A stretch of DNA of 58,809 bases. Origin: Oscillatoriaceae cyanobacterium M33_DOE_052. Lineage in GTDB: Bacteria; Cyanobacteriota; Cyanobacteriia; Cyanobacteriales; Laspinemataceae. The notes under the pieces were generated by a model, which searched no databases, was not told where the DNA came from, and saw nothing but the letters and a program-made list of their open reading frames with translations. Location of the stretch: assembly GCA_015296065.1 (NCBI GenBank), contig DVDU01000182.1, forward strand, positions 1 to 58,809, read 5' to 3'. This document shows, one piece after another, positions 44,974 through 53,354 of this stretch (position 1 is the stretch's first letter; every line of letters begins with the position of its first letter). Made by a program: the position numbers and the translations under genes.

Positions 44974-45234
44974 ACAGCCGGTTCTGAAAAAATGTGGTAC
45001 ATCTTCAAATCCCGGCTCCTCTCTGGGCTACCGTTTATACACATCTTTGGCTTTGTAACCACCCTTATTGCCCTCACCCCCCCAGCCCCGCCCTCGACCA
45101 AAAAGGGAGAGGGGGGGAGAAAGAGGTTCTGACACATAGAAAATTGGCATCACAGAGATTTGTGTATAAACCGTAGCCCAAAAAGGGAGAGGTACTTTAA
45201 AGATGTACCACATTTTTTCAGAACCGGCTGCAAT
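44971..45234. mobile_element. Miniature inverted-repeat element, family B (long copy)
   Basis: 264 bp. Long arms begin ATTACAGCCGGTTCTGAAAA and continue for about 36 bases with few mismatches (through TGTGGTACATCTT), then include GGGCTACCGTTTATACACA and its inverse. It would fold into an almost complete hairpin. Confidence 0.75.
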
Positions 45235-45340
45235 TGGAGCAACTGCTGATGATGGGATTGTGTTCGTGACGGATGATGGCAATAACTGCGCCCGAATCAT
45301 AATTCGGAGGTTGGGTTGAGGAACGAAACCCGACTTGTCA

Positions 45341-45481
45341 TATCAAGTCCGGGAGCATCTTTCGGATAATTCCGGGGCAACCACTCGAGGAAAAGCGGAA
45401 TTCCGTAGGGGCAGCCGAACTGTGGCTGCCCCCTGTGGTTCTCCCCTCACTTATTCAAAAACGATGCCACCGGACTTGATA
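45341..45481. mobile_element. Miniature inverted-repeat element, family D
   Basis: 141 bp. Ends are TATCAAGTCCGGGAGCATC and GATGCCACCGGACTTGATA (19 bp, two mismatches). Inside is a GGGGCAGCC-GGCTGCCCC hairpin. No coding capacity. Confidence 0.7.
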
Positions 45482-45486
45482 TCACT

Positions 45487-45548
45487 TGTCACTTGTCCCT
45501 CGTCACTTGTCCCTTGACCAATGACAAGGGACAAATGACCAATGACCT
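45487..45548. repeat. GTCACTTGTCC / GGACAAATGAC inverted repeat
   Basis: Direct CACTTGTCCC copies face ACAAGGGACAAATGACC copies, forming a hairpin at the 3' end of the peptidoglycan-binding gene. Confidence 0.6.
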
Positions 45549-45557
45549 AATATCAGC

Positions 45558-46169
45558 CTACAAACCAGTGAGATTAGCTAAAGCCATGTGAGTTTTCTCG
45601 CCGACGACGCCATCAACAGCTAATTCTTTATCGGCTTGAAACTGTTTAATCGCGGCTTCGGTGGCTTCGTCAAATTGGCCATTCATTTGCTTGTAGTCGA
45701 AGTATTTGAGAGAGCTAAGCTGACGTTGGATGCGGAAAACTGTTGCCCCTTGGTCGCCGAAACGCACAGTGGGTTGGGTAGTAGCTGGCGCCGGTTGGGG
45801 ATAGATTTTATCGAGGGCGGCTTGAGTTTTCTCGCCGACGATACCATCATCTTTCAGTCCATTGTGACGCTGAAACTCTCTCACGGCATCGCTGGTGGCT
45901 TCACCGTAATAGCCGGTGTAACTATTCTGAAAATAGCCGAGTTCGCCCAAGCGATATTGTAGTTTGGCGACGGTTTCGCCACTTTCACCGGGTCGCAGGA
46001 GGGCGAAAGCGGGGCGAGCGACGCCCAAGGAGCTGGCGGTGAGGGCGCAGGAAACGAAGGCGAACAGTCCTCTGGCGGTGAATTTGGGGAGTTTAACTCT
46101 TGGGGATGGAGACTGCTCTATGGGTTGTTCGTAGGCTTCGACGAGATGAATGTAAGCTAGAGATTCCAT
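45558..46169 (-). CDS. Exported protein with two peptidoglycan-binding domains
   Basis: 203 residues. A transmembrane or signal segment is at about 32-57 (RGLFAFVSCALTASSLGVARPAFA split). Two PG_binding_1 domains follow: RPGESGETVAKLQYRLGELG to GIVGEKTQAALDKI, and RFGDQGATVFRIQRQLSSLK to GVVGEKTHMALANL. There is no catalytic domain, so it probably tethers to the cell wall as an accessory protein. Confidence 0.92.
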   Translation of the reverse strand: MESLAYIHLVEAYEQPIEQSPSPRVKLPKFTARGLFAFVSCALTASSLGVARPAFALLRPGESGETVAKLQYRLGELGYFQNSYTGYYGEATSDAVREFQRHNGLKDDGIVGEKTQAALDKIYPQPAPATTQPTVRFGDQGATVFRIQRQLSSLKYFDYKQMNGQFDEATEAAIKQFQADKELAVDGVVGEKTHMALANLTGL

Positions 46170-46247
46170 AGGTGAATTCCAATTGCAGTTCTAAACAGAT
46201 TTTAATGCCCACTGGGCATATTGCTGTACCACCCTATCCCTTGGTCA

Positions 46248-47075
46248 TCAAAACCTGATTTCGGGATGGGTGAGGTGAAAACCAAGTTGTTTTAGCTTGC
46301 GGTTGGAGACGCGGGCGATGTAGGAACGAGCTGTGGGGGCTGATGGGTCCCAAGAAACCTTGGCCCAACCTTGCTGCTCGCATAACCGATCGAGCAGCTC
46401 GCGGCTGGCGATCGGCACATCTCCAACCAAATTGTATATCCCCCGGAGTTGCTGGAGGCGGACAAACTCCAATCCCGCCACAATATCATCCAAGTGGACC
46501 CAGTTCATCGGTTCATCCCCAGCCCCAGGGCGAGTAGTTCCCGGAGCGTTGCGAAAAATTCGCTGTAGTTCTCGCCCTGGTCCATAAATCCCGCCCAAAC
46601 GAAGGATACAAACCCGCAAGGCGTTATTGGCTGCCCCCAACAAGACATTTTCCGCATCGAGCATAATTTGGTGATTTTCATTAATTGGGGTTGGGGTGGT
46701 ACTTTCATCAACCCACTCGCCGCCTTTGTCGCCATAGACAGAACAACTGCTGGTGTAGATAACTTGGCGGACGCTGGTGCCTTGCTGTAAGGCTGCCACC
46801 AGGTTAGTGGCGCTGCCGAGGTAAGTGTCTTTGTAATTATAGTTTGCCCCCCGCTTCGGTGCCACGCTCAAGACGACGACATCTTGACCGGAGAGCAGTT
46901 CTTGCAGGGCTAATGGTTGATTGGTTGTGAGTACCATTACCCGGTGCGCTACCTGTTCCAACTCAGCAACTCGATCGGGTGTGGTGGTGGTAGCGGTGAC
47001 GGTGTGGCCCTGGCGACGCCACAGGCGGGCAGTAGGGGTGCCCACATAGCCACAGCCGAGGATGGCAATATTCAT
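46248..47075 (-). CDS. NAD(P)-dependent epimerase/dehydratase (extended SDR)
   Basis: 275 residues from ATG 47075 (MNIAILGCGYVGTPTARL); a longer frame starts at 47150 without homology. The Rossmann motif is GCGYVGTPTA (variant of GxxGxxG), with YTSSCSVYGDKGG, LRLGGIYGPGRE and NWVHLDDIVAGL as in NAD-dependent epimerases. The active-site Tyr-x3-Lys pair is not clear, as in atypical YeeD/YbjS-like members. Substrate unknown. Confidence 0.88.
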   Translation of the reverse strand: MNIAILGCGYVGTPTARLWRRQGHTVTATTTTPDRVAELEQVAHRVMVLTTNQPLALQELLSGQDVVVLSVAPKRGANYNYKDTYLGSATNLVAALQQGTSVRQVIYTSSCSVYGDKGGEWVDESTTPTPINENHQIMLDAENVLLGAANNALRVCILRLGGIYGPGRELQRIFRNAPGTTRPGAGDEPMNWVHLDDIVAGLEFVRLQQLRGIYNLVGDVPIASRELLDRLCEQQGWAKVSWDPSAPTARSYIARVSNRKLKQLGFHLTHPEIRF

Positions 47076-47267
47076 AAATTCTGGATAGATTCTTGGGGAT
47101 GGATGTGAGCAGAGTCGGTTTTGCTTACCACAGGTGCGGGCAAAAGTCAAAAATTTGTGCCGCGGTAAGCCGGACTAAGTAAAGGAACTTCATAAATTGC
47201 CCCCACCAATTGAGGAAAAAATCGCACTTAGTAGTATTTTTAAAAGATATTATCAGGAATTAAGTTA

Positions 47268-47981
47268 ATGAGACAGATTTTTAACCAAATTTGCCAGTGG
47301 CGAAGCTGGCTGCTGATGCCATTTGCGGCTTTGTGGTTGCTAGGGGGCTTGGTGGTGGCAGGACCGGCATTGGCAACAGCGGTGTATGAATTGCCCCCCT
47401 TGCGATCGGGAGAGCCCACTTGGGTGGTGGATAAAGCGGAGGTGTTAAGTCGCCTGAATGAAGGCAGTATCAGCAGCAAGCTGGAGAAACTGCAGCAGGA
47501 AACCGGTTATGAGGTGCGGTTGGTGACGATTCACCGCTTAGACTATGGGGATACGGCGAAAACTTATACCGATAAGGTGTTTGAAACCTGGTTTCCCACG
47601 GAAGATGCGCAGGCAAACCAAGTTTTGCTGATTTTGGATAACGTCACCAATGATGCGGGGATTCGCACGGGAGCCGGGGTAAAATCTTTGCTGACGGATG
47701 AGATTGCCGAGAGCGTGGTGTCAGAAACCCTGCAAGTGCCTCTGCGCCAGGGGGATAAGTATAATCAGGCGCTGTTAGATGCGAGCGATCGCCTCGTTAC
47801 CGTCCTCTCCGGGCAACCAGACCCCGGTCCGCCGGTGGTGACATCCACCATTCAAGTAGAAGGCACATTTAAATCCGCCGAAGAAACCGATACGGTTAAC
47901 TCCGCCGTGATTGTCGTAGTGCTGCTCGTACTCGCAACTGCCATTCCGATGGTGACTTGGTGGTGGTATCAATCCCAGTAG
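47268..47981 (+). CDS. psb32: Psb32 (TPM domain) photosystem II repair protein
   Basis: 237 residues. Signal peptide (LLMPFAALWLLGGLVVAGPALA), then a TPM domain (WVVDKAEVLSRLNEGSISSK, YEVRLVTIHRLDYGDT, QANQVLLILDNVTNDAGIRT), and a C-terminal membrane helix (AVIVVVLLVLATAIPMVTWWW). This order fits Psb32 of cyanobacterial thylakoids, which protects photosystem II and helps its repair. AGGA lies 9 bases before the ATG. Confidence 0.9.
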   Translation: MRQIFNQICQWRSWLLMPFAALWLLGGLVVAGPALATAVYELPPLRSGEPTWVVDKAEVLSRLNEGSISSKLEKLQQETGYEVRLVTIHRLDYGDTAKTYTDKVFETWFPTEDAQANQVLLILDNVTNDAGIRTGAGVKSLLTDEIAESVVSETLQVPLRQGDKYNQALLDASDRLVTVLSGQPDPGPPVVTSTIQVEGTFKSAEETDTVNSAVIVVVLLVLATAIPMVTWWWYQSQ

Positions 47982-48041
47982 GGGCAATCACCCTTTCCCC
48001 GCCAAAGGCAGCCGGAGGAGAAATTGAGCAATTGCCCCTAC
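47978..48041. terminator. GTAGGGGCAAT hairpin after psb32
   Basis: GTAGGGGCAAT (overlapping the psb32 stop codon) and ATTGCCCCTAC form a perfect 11-bp stem with a long loop. It lies between convergent genes. The hairpin at 50235-50256 is related. Confidence 0.55.
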
Positions 48042-48054
48042 GGCTTCCTTTTGG

Positions 48055-48438
48055 CTAATCTTGAACGTAATCCCATCCGTGAATCAGGGCCATTTCCGCT
48101 CGGACAAACTCCCGTCCGAGATAGGCGGCGTGATTGAGCATAGTCAATGGTGGCGGCTGGGTTTGTTCCAAAATCTTCACACAGAGTTCTTTGGCAGTTC
48201 TGGCGGTAAAGATGGCGGTGTGAGTGCGTTCTACCTTGCCTTTGGCGGGAATGACTTTACCGGTTTCCGGGTCAACTGCCCTGCCCCGATCGTCGATTTC
48301 ATTGCGAAAATGCTTGGTGCAAATCAACCCAGCCTCGCGGTCAATATAGATAATGAAATAGCCTGCGGGGTCGAGGTCTAGGTGACGCCCGGAGAGTTTT
48401 TCATCAATTGCTTTAATATTTTCTACAGTTTGATTCAT
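48055..48438 (-). CDS. DUF4346 domain protein
   Basis: 127 residues from ATG 48438 (MNQTVENIKAIDEKLSGRHL). LDLDPAGYFIIYIDREAGLI and HAAYLGREFVRAEMALIHGW are the family-typical segments. DUF4346 is found in cyanobacteria with no assigned function. Convergent with psb32. Confidence 0.88.
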   Translation of the reverse strand: MNQTVENIKAIDEKLSGRHLDLDPAGYFIIYIDREAGLICTKHFRNEIDDRGRAVDPETGKVIPAKGKVERTHTAIFTARTAKELCVKILEQTQPPPLTMLNHAAYLGREFVRAEMALIHGWDYVQD

Positions 48439-48627
48439 CTTGACGGTAAATTTATTTGACCAATTCTGGATGCTCTGGCATCCAGATGGCAATCACGAGA
48501 GATTGCTGTCTATAATCTATAGTAAAGTTAATTGCGGCACCGATCGTAATTTTATCAGAGTCAGACCAAGACAGCAGGTTTGTTAGAAAACCGCGTTTCT
48601 TGGCGGCTTAGCGGCTCAGTAGTGACA

Positions 48628-48644
48628 ATCTGATACAATCAGAT
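48628..48644. promoter_or_regulatory. Perfect palindrome overlapping the -10 of the sucrose-phosphate synthase gene
   Basis: ATCTGAT-ACA-ATCAGAT, with TACAAT (48634-48639) inside it forming an extended -10 (TGATACAAT). The ATG at 48647 is only 7 bases further, so a transcript starting at the usual distance would be leaderless or nearly so. The palindrome could be an operator. Confidence 0.5.
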
Positions 48645-48646
48645 CC

Positions 48647-50149
48647 ATGCACATCGGATTTCTTAACCCTCAAGGTAACTTCGACCCCGGCGACAGTTAC
48701 TTGACCGAACACCCTGATTTTGGCGGCCAATTGGTGTACGTCAAGCAGGTAGCTGTGGCGATGGCGGAACGTGGCCACAAGGTGGATATTATCACCCGCC
48801 AGATTATTGACCCATGCTGGCCAGAGTTTGCGGGCAGTGTTGACTATTATCCCGGTGTCCGCAACCTCAGAATCCTGCGCATCCCTGCGGGACCGCCGGA
48901 ATTTCTCCGCAAAGAGCTACTCTGGCAGCACATAGTGAAAGACTGGGTAGGGAATATCTTGCAATTCTACCGAGATAGTGGCAGTTTTCCCGATGCGATG
49001 ACCGCTCATTATGGAGATGGCGGTTTGGCAGCAGTGCTGATCAATCTCCAAACCGGTATTCCTTTTACGTTCACCGGCCATTCTCTCGGTGCCCAGAAAA
49101 TGGACAAACTGGAAGTGACGCCAGAGAATTTGGCAGAAATAGACGACCATTACCTCTTCCGGTATCGCATCCTCGCCGAAAGGCTGAGTATGAATTATTC
49201 CGTACTGAATATCACCAGCACAAAGCAGGAACGCTTTAAGCAATATAGTCACCGCGTCTATCGAGGCGCAGTGGATGTGAATGATGATAGTCGCTTTGTC
49301 GTCGTCCCTCCCGGAAGCAACCTGGCCATCTTCTCCGCCTCTGCATACTCTGATAACGAACTGGCTACCTATGCGCATGTGGAAGACTGCTTACGGCGAG
49401 ACCTGCATAAAAGAGCCAACCTCCCCGTTATTATTGCCGCTAGTCGCTTAGACCCCAAAAAAAACCACATCGGCTTATTGCAGGCATTCGCTTACAGTCC
49501 AGAATTGCAAGACCGCGCTAATTTGGTACTGATTGCTGGCGGCTTGGTGGACCCCCTGAAAGACGATTCAGGCGCTGGTTCCACAGAGAAAGAAGTTTTA
49601 ACCGCCATCCGGGAGGTGGTGGAAGAGAACAATTTGTGGGGCAAAGTTAGTGCGTTTTCTGTTGGCCCTCAGGCAGCTCTCGCCGCTACATATCGCTATC
49701 TGGCCGCGCGGGGCTCGGTATTTGCCCTCACTGCTCTGTACGAGCCTTTTGGGTTGGCGCCTCTGGAAGCAGCGGCGGCGGGGTTGCCAGTGGTGGTGAC
49801 GCAAAACGGCGGACCGAGTGAAAGTCTGCGGGACGGAGATGAGGAGTATGGGGTTTTAGTGGACCCAGAAGACCGGGCGGATATCGCTCGCGGTTTGGAA
49901 CGGGTGTTGTGCGATCGGCACGAATGGCATAAATTTGCTACCCGAGGGCAAGAGCGGGTGAAAAAGCATTACACTTGGCCGCGAGCTGCTGAAGGCTACC
50001 TCACCCAATTAGAGAAAATTCTGGCCTCACCCACCCCCCAGCCAAAAACCGATTTACTCCCTATCCCCGCCTATTTCCAACATCCATGTGCGGAAAATGA
50101 CATTTCTCTTGATGAATTAAGCCGCATCTACTGGTCTGAAGATACCTAA
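48647..50149 (+). CDS. spsA: Sucrose-phosphate synthase (GT4 glycosyltransferase)
   Basis: 500 residues, without a C-terminal phosphatase domain. The start MHIGFLNPQGNFDPGDSYLT followed by EHPDFGGQLVYVKQVAVAMA matches the N-terminus I recall for the Halothermothrix SpsA enzyme, as do TGHSLGAQKMDKLEVTPENL, SVLNITSTKQERFKQYSHRV, RLDPKKNH and the GT4 E-x7-E motif EPFGLAPLE. It joins UDP-glucose and fructose-6-phosphate into sucrose-6-phosphate, for osmolyte synthesis. A separate phosphatase is not in the window. Confidence 0.88.
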   Translation: MHIGFLNPQGNFDPGDSYLTEHPDFGGQLVYVKQVAVAMAERGHKVDIITRQIIDPCWPEFAGSVDYYPGVRNLRILRIPAGPPEFLRKELLWQHIVKDWVGNILQFYRDSGSFPDAMTAHYGDGGLAAVLINLQTGIPFTFTGHSLGAQKMDKLEVTPENLAEIDDHYLFRYRILAERLSMNYSVLNITSTKQERFKQYSHRVYRGAVDVNDDSRFVVVPPGSNLAIFSASAYSDNELATYAHVEDCLRRDLHKRANLPVIIAASRLDPKKNHIGLLQAFAYSPELQDRANLVLIAGGLVDPLKDDSGAGSTEKEVLTAIREVVEENNLWGKVSAFSVGPQAALAATYRYLAARGSVFALTALYEPFGLAPLEAAAAGLPVVVTQNGGPSESLRDGDEEYGVLVDPEDRADIARGLERVLCDRHEWHKFATRGQERVKKHYTWPRAAEGYLTQLEKILASPTPQPKTDLLPIPAYFQHPCAENDISLDELSRIYWSEDT

Positions 50150-50280
50150 ATCACCTCTAGCTATCGGGTTTTTCCCTTAGAAAATAAGGTTTTTAGTTGG
50201 GCTTCAGCCCTATTCAACTGTCTATCGGACAGTAGGGGCAATTGATAAATTGCCCCGCCAAATTTACTTGAAGGAATCAT
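50150..50280. other. Short intergenic region with a GGGGCAATT hairpin
   Basis: GGGGCAATT-GATA-AATTGCCCC (50235-50256) is a 9-bp hairpin that may end both convergent transcripts. A CTATCGG...GGGCTTCAGCCC motif precedes it. Confidence 0.5.
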
Positions 50281-50913
50281 TTATATCTCCAAATTTCTTA
50301 GTTCCTGGGTGCGAATTTCACTCATCCGAATCAGGCAAATATTTCGGCCTCCGGCTACTAGATTATTTTCAAAACCACAGTTGCCATCTCGAAAATCAAT
50401 CCAAGCTAATTGGGCATCAATTAATTTTTCCCGTCTAGTAGCTGACAAGGAATTTAATAATTGCTGGTATGCTATATTCAGGAGTCTGTCTGCTTCCTGA
50501 TAATTGCTCCCCAGTGCGGGCAGAATCTTACCCTGCTTATAAGAGGTCAAGTCCGCCGTGCGCTTTTCCGTGATATTTTCCATACATCCGTAGAAGATAG
50601 TGGGAGCAATGCTGCCTCCTTCAAAAGCACTCCTGGCCAACTCGCAGTTGCCATCTCTAAACTTAATCCAAGCTAATTGGGTATCAGTCAATTGTCCGCG
50701 AGTGGCAGCGGGGATTTGTTGGTAAACTTGGTTTAATTTTTTGTCAGCATCTTGATAAAATCTCGCCGCGCATTGATTCATTTGCGCTTGATTGAGATTC
50801 CCCATATCGTTGCAGTTGGGTTGCTGGGCATTCGCCCCACCAGTGATGAGGGGATGTAGGCTGAGAAAGGCTGCTAGAGTCGCTCTAAATATAGTCCAGA
50901 TAGGATATTCCAT
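50281..50913 (-). CDS. LprI/DUF1311-type exported protein with two repeats
   Basis: 210 residues with a signal peptide ending ITGGANAQ. Two LprI-like units of about 85 residues each: NQVYQQIPAATRGQLTDTQL with AWIKFRDGNCELA, and NIAYQQLLNSLSATRREKLI with AWIDFRDGNCGFE. The family includes lysozyme inhibitors of the periplasm. Cysteine pairs fit an exported protein. Confidence 0.88.
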   Translation of the reverse strand: MEYPIWTIFRATLAAFLSLHPLITGGANAQQPNCNDMGNLNQAQMNQCAARFYQDADKKLNQVYQQIPAATRGQLTDTQLAWIKFRDGNCELARSAFEGGSIAPTIFYGCMENITEKRTADLTSYKQGKILPALGSNYQEADRLLNIAYQQLLNSLSATRREKLIDAQLAWIDFRDGNCGFENNLVAGGRNICLIRMSEIRTQELRNLEI

Positions 50914-50952
50914 TAATTACTTCCTATTTTGGGATGGGGGAACCAGGTTTGT

Positions 50953-51105
50953 AGTTGGGCTTCAGCCTTCAACTATGAAAGACAAAGAGGGCTAAAGCCC
51001 AACTAAGAACCTAAGAGTGAGGGCTAAAGCCCTACTAAGAACCGAAGATAGAGGGCTAAAGCCCTACTAAGAACCGAAAAGAGGGCTAAAGCCCTACTAA
51101 GAACC
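50953..51105. repeat. AGGGCTAAAGCCC hairpin array
   Basis: A GGGCTTCAGCC-type copy, then four copies of AGGGCTAAAGCCCTACTAAG with spacing of 28-37 bp, at the 3' end of the aspartate kinase gene. A composite of the same pieces is at 54979-55075. Confidence 0.8.
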
Positions 51106-51119
51106 TTCTTGGTTCCACA

Positions 51120-52943
51120 TTAAGCGGGGACTTCGATTTTTTGACCGCTACCGAGACCGAAAGCTGCGTGAATTGCTTTGAGGGCAATATCGCCTTGGTC
51201 TTGGTGGACGACACAGCTAACTTTGATTTCTGAGGTGGCAATCATTTGGATGTTAATTTGCTGTTCAGCGATCGCGGCAAACATTCTGGCGGCGACTCCG
51301 GGTTGGTTGACCATCCCCGCACCCACGACGCTGACTTTGGCGATTTGTTCGTCAACGACGATTTCACTGCATCCTAATTCAGAGACTACAGGAGCGAGGA
51401 CGGTTTGGGCTTCTTTGGCATCGCCTTGAGCCACGGTGAAGGCAATATCTCGGGTGGGGGTGCCGTTGTGGATGTGGCAGCGTTGGGATTGGATGATGGT
51501 ATCGACGCTGATGTTTTTCGCGGCTAACATCCCGAAAACTTTGGCGGCGGTTCCGGGTCGATCGGGTATTTGGCGGATGGCGATGCGAGCCTGGTTCCGA
51601 TCGAGTGCAATACCACTAACAGGTTTTAGCCTTTCCAGATGCGCGGCATGGTTTGCTTTTGCCACATCATGCACTGGAGAGCTGCTGACTTTAAAAGTGT
51701 CACATAGTACAGTCAGGGCTTTGTCTCCATCTTCCGCATCAATAACGCAGCTAACTTTGACTTCCGAAGTGGAAATCATCTCGATGTTAATGCCAGCATC
51801 GGCGAGGGCAGCAAACATCTGGGCAGCCACCCCGGGGCGTCCAATCATTCCGGCTCCAGCAATGCTGACTTTCGCCACTTTTCTTTCCACCATCACCTCA
51901 GCTTCCTCGGAGGCGGGGTCGAAGTGAGTGCGCAGGGTAGGCGCGATCGCCGTTACCACCGCCTCCGCCTGATTCAGAGAATCCTTACTCACCGTAAAAG
52001 CAATATCATTACTATTGCCCTCGTGAATCGACTGGATAATTAAATCCACATCCAGGTTTTGACGGCCAATTTCACCAAACATCCGCGCCGCCACCCCCGG
52101 TCGATCTGGCACTCGCAACAGAGCCACTTTCCCTTGGTCCGGGTCGAATTCCACCGCATCCACCGGATGCACCAGCTCCAAACCCTCTAGAGGACGCGGT
52201 AGGGGAGCCGGAGAAATGACCTTCGTCCCCGGTTCGTCAGTCCAGCTCGATCGCACCACTAAGGTAACGCCGTAGTTGCGGGCAATTTCTACTGCCCTGG
52301 GGTGCAGCACTTTTGCCCCTAAACTGGCCAATTCGAGCATTTCATCACTGGTGATGTCGATCATCAACTGCGCATCGGGGATGATGCGGGGGTCGGCGGT
52401 GAGAATACCGGGGACATCGGTGTAAATCTCGCAACAGTCAGCTTTTAAAGCCGCCGCTAGCGCCACAGCGGTGGTGTCAGAGCCACCACGTCCCAGGGTG
52501 GTGATTTCCAGGTCTTTGGTGCTGCTGATACCTTGGAAACCGGCTACTACTACCACTTTGCCCTGTTGCAGTTGATGTTCCAGCCGATCGCTCGGGATTT
52601 GCAAAATCCGGGCGCGGGTATGTTCCGCTTCCGTGAGAATTCCCACCTGCGCCCCAGTCAGGGAAATCGCCGGTTGCCCCATTTCCTGTAGAGCCATACT
52701 CAGCAGGGCAATAGAAACCTGCTCCCCCGTAGATAGGAGCATATCCATTTCCCGACGACTGGGAGTTGCCGAAATCTGCTTTGCCAAAGCCACCAGGGAA
52801 TCGGTAGTTTTGCCCATTGCCGAAACCACCACCACTACCGAGTTACCCGCTTTTACTGTATCGATTACCCGCCGCGCCACCGCCGAAATCCGTTCCACCG
52901 AGCCGACGGAAGTGCCACCGTATTTTTGGACTATTAAAGCCAT
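51120..52943 (-). CDS. lysC: Aspartate kinase with four ACT domains
   Basis: 607 residues from ATG 52943 ([20 protein letters not shown]). The kinase domain has [23 protein letters not shown] and [11 protein letters not shown]. After about residue 255, four ACT modules follow, each with [29 protein letters not shown] or a related motif. Four-ACT aspartate kinases are typical of cyanobacteria and feedback-inhibited by lysine and threonine. It starts the lysine/threonine/methionine pathway. The array at 50953 lies just after the stop codon. Confidence 0.95.
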   Translation of the reverse strand: MALIVQKYGGTSVGSVERISAVARRVIDTVKAGNSVVVVVSAMGKTTDSLVALAKQISATPSRREMDMLLSTGEQVSIALLSMALQEMGQPAISLTGAQVGILTEAEHTRARILQIPSDRLEHQLQQGKVVVVAGFQGISSTKDLEITTLGRGGSDTTAVALAAALKADCCEIYTDVPGILTADPRIIPDAQLMIDITSDEMLELASLGAKVLHPRAVEIARNYGVTLVVRSSWTDEPGTKVISPAPLPRPLEGLELVHPVDAVEFDPDQGKVALLRVPDRPGVAARMFGEIGRQNLDVDLIIQSIHEGNSNDIAFTVSKDSLNQAEAVVTAIAPTLRTHFDPASEEAEVMVERKVAKVSIAGAGMIGRPGVAAQMFAALADAGINIEMISTSEVKVSCVIDAEDGDKALTVLCDTFKVSSSPVHDVAKANHAAHLERLKPVSGIALDRNQARIAIRQIPDRPGTAAKVFGMLAAKNISVDTIIQSQRCHIHNGTPTRDIAFTVAQGDAKEAQTVLAPVVSELGCSEIVVDEQIAKVSVVGAGMVNQPGVAARMFAAIAEQQINIQMIATSEIKVSCVVHQDQGDIALKAIHAAFGLGSGQKIEVPA

Positions 52944-53354
52944 ATGATCTCGCTCTTCCTTGGTTTGCACTGCACGCTGTCCCCCCCAGCGGGAAAGCTG
53001 GGAGTTTTATTCTGTGTTAGCCTGCACCATCAAATTAACAGACTCACGTTGTCCAGACATGGAAAATGTGACGATTTGTCACGAACGCCCCTAGGTGTCG
53101 GGTTAGCATCGTTCCCTAAACATGACATGGGCGCGTTGACTTTGTATATTTGTGGTATCATGCTTCGATTATAGTGGGCTTAACCCGACAGTTCGGCTTA
53201 GCCTTTCCCAGATGCTCTTCTTGGTCACTGTAGCGGGTAGCTTTAAATTGATCAATCTTGGCAACCAAAAACCGGTTGTGTCAACAATTATTCACCCGTT
53301 GCCCGCTGAGCCAGATTCAGATAAATTTAACCATTTCATCAGGTGTCAATTCCG
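52944..53354. other. 411-bp intergenic region, leaders of two divergent genes
   Basis: It separates aspartate kinase and the C39-GH19 gene and should hold both promoters. Short plus-strand frames here have no support. No repeat family is seen. The distance is long enough for a regulatory leader, but no riboswitch fold is recognised by eye. Confidence 0.4.

Larger units (their letters stand above)
44357..45557. other. 1.2-kb nest of miniature elements and gene fragments
   Basis: No intact gene. It holds four miniature elements (44485-44594, 44602-44751, 44971-45234, 45341-45481), decayed minus-strand coding fragments and a GTCACTTGTCC repeat at 45487-45548. Confidence 0.75.

Noticed and set aside
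44919-45300. Frames of 60-90 codons on both strands
   Set aside because: They translate the arms of a miniature element; the similar start on either side (W-Y-I-F-K) reflects its inverted repeats.
50953-51105. AGGGCTAAAGCCC array considered as a CRISPR array
   Set aside because: Intervals between the palindromes are too short and near-identical; there are no cas genes in the window.
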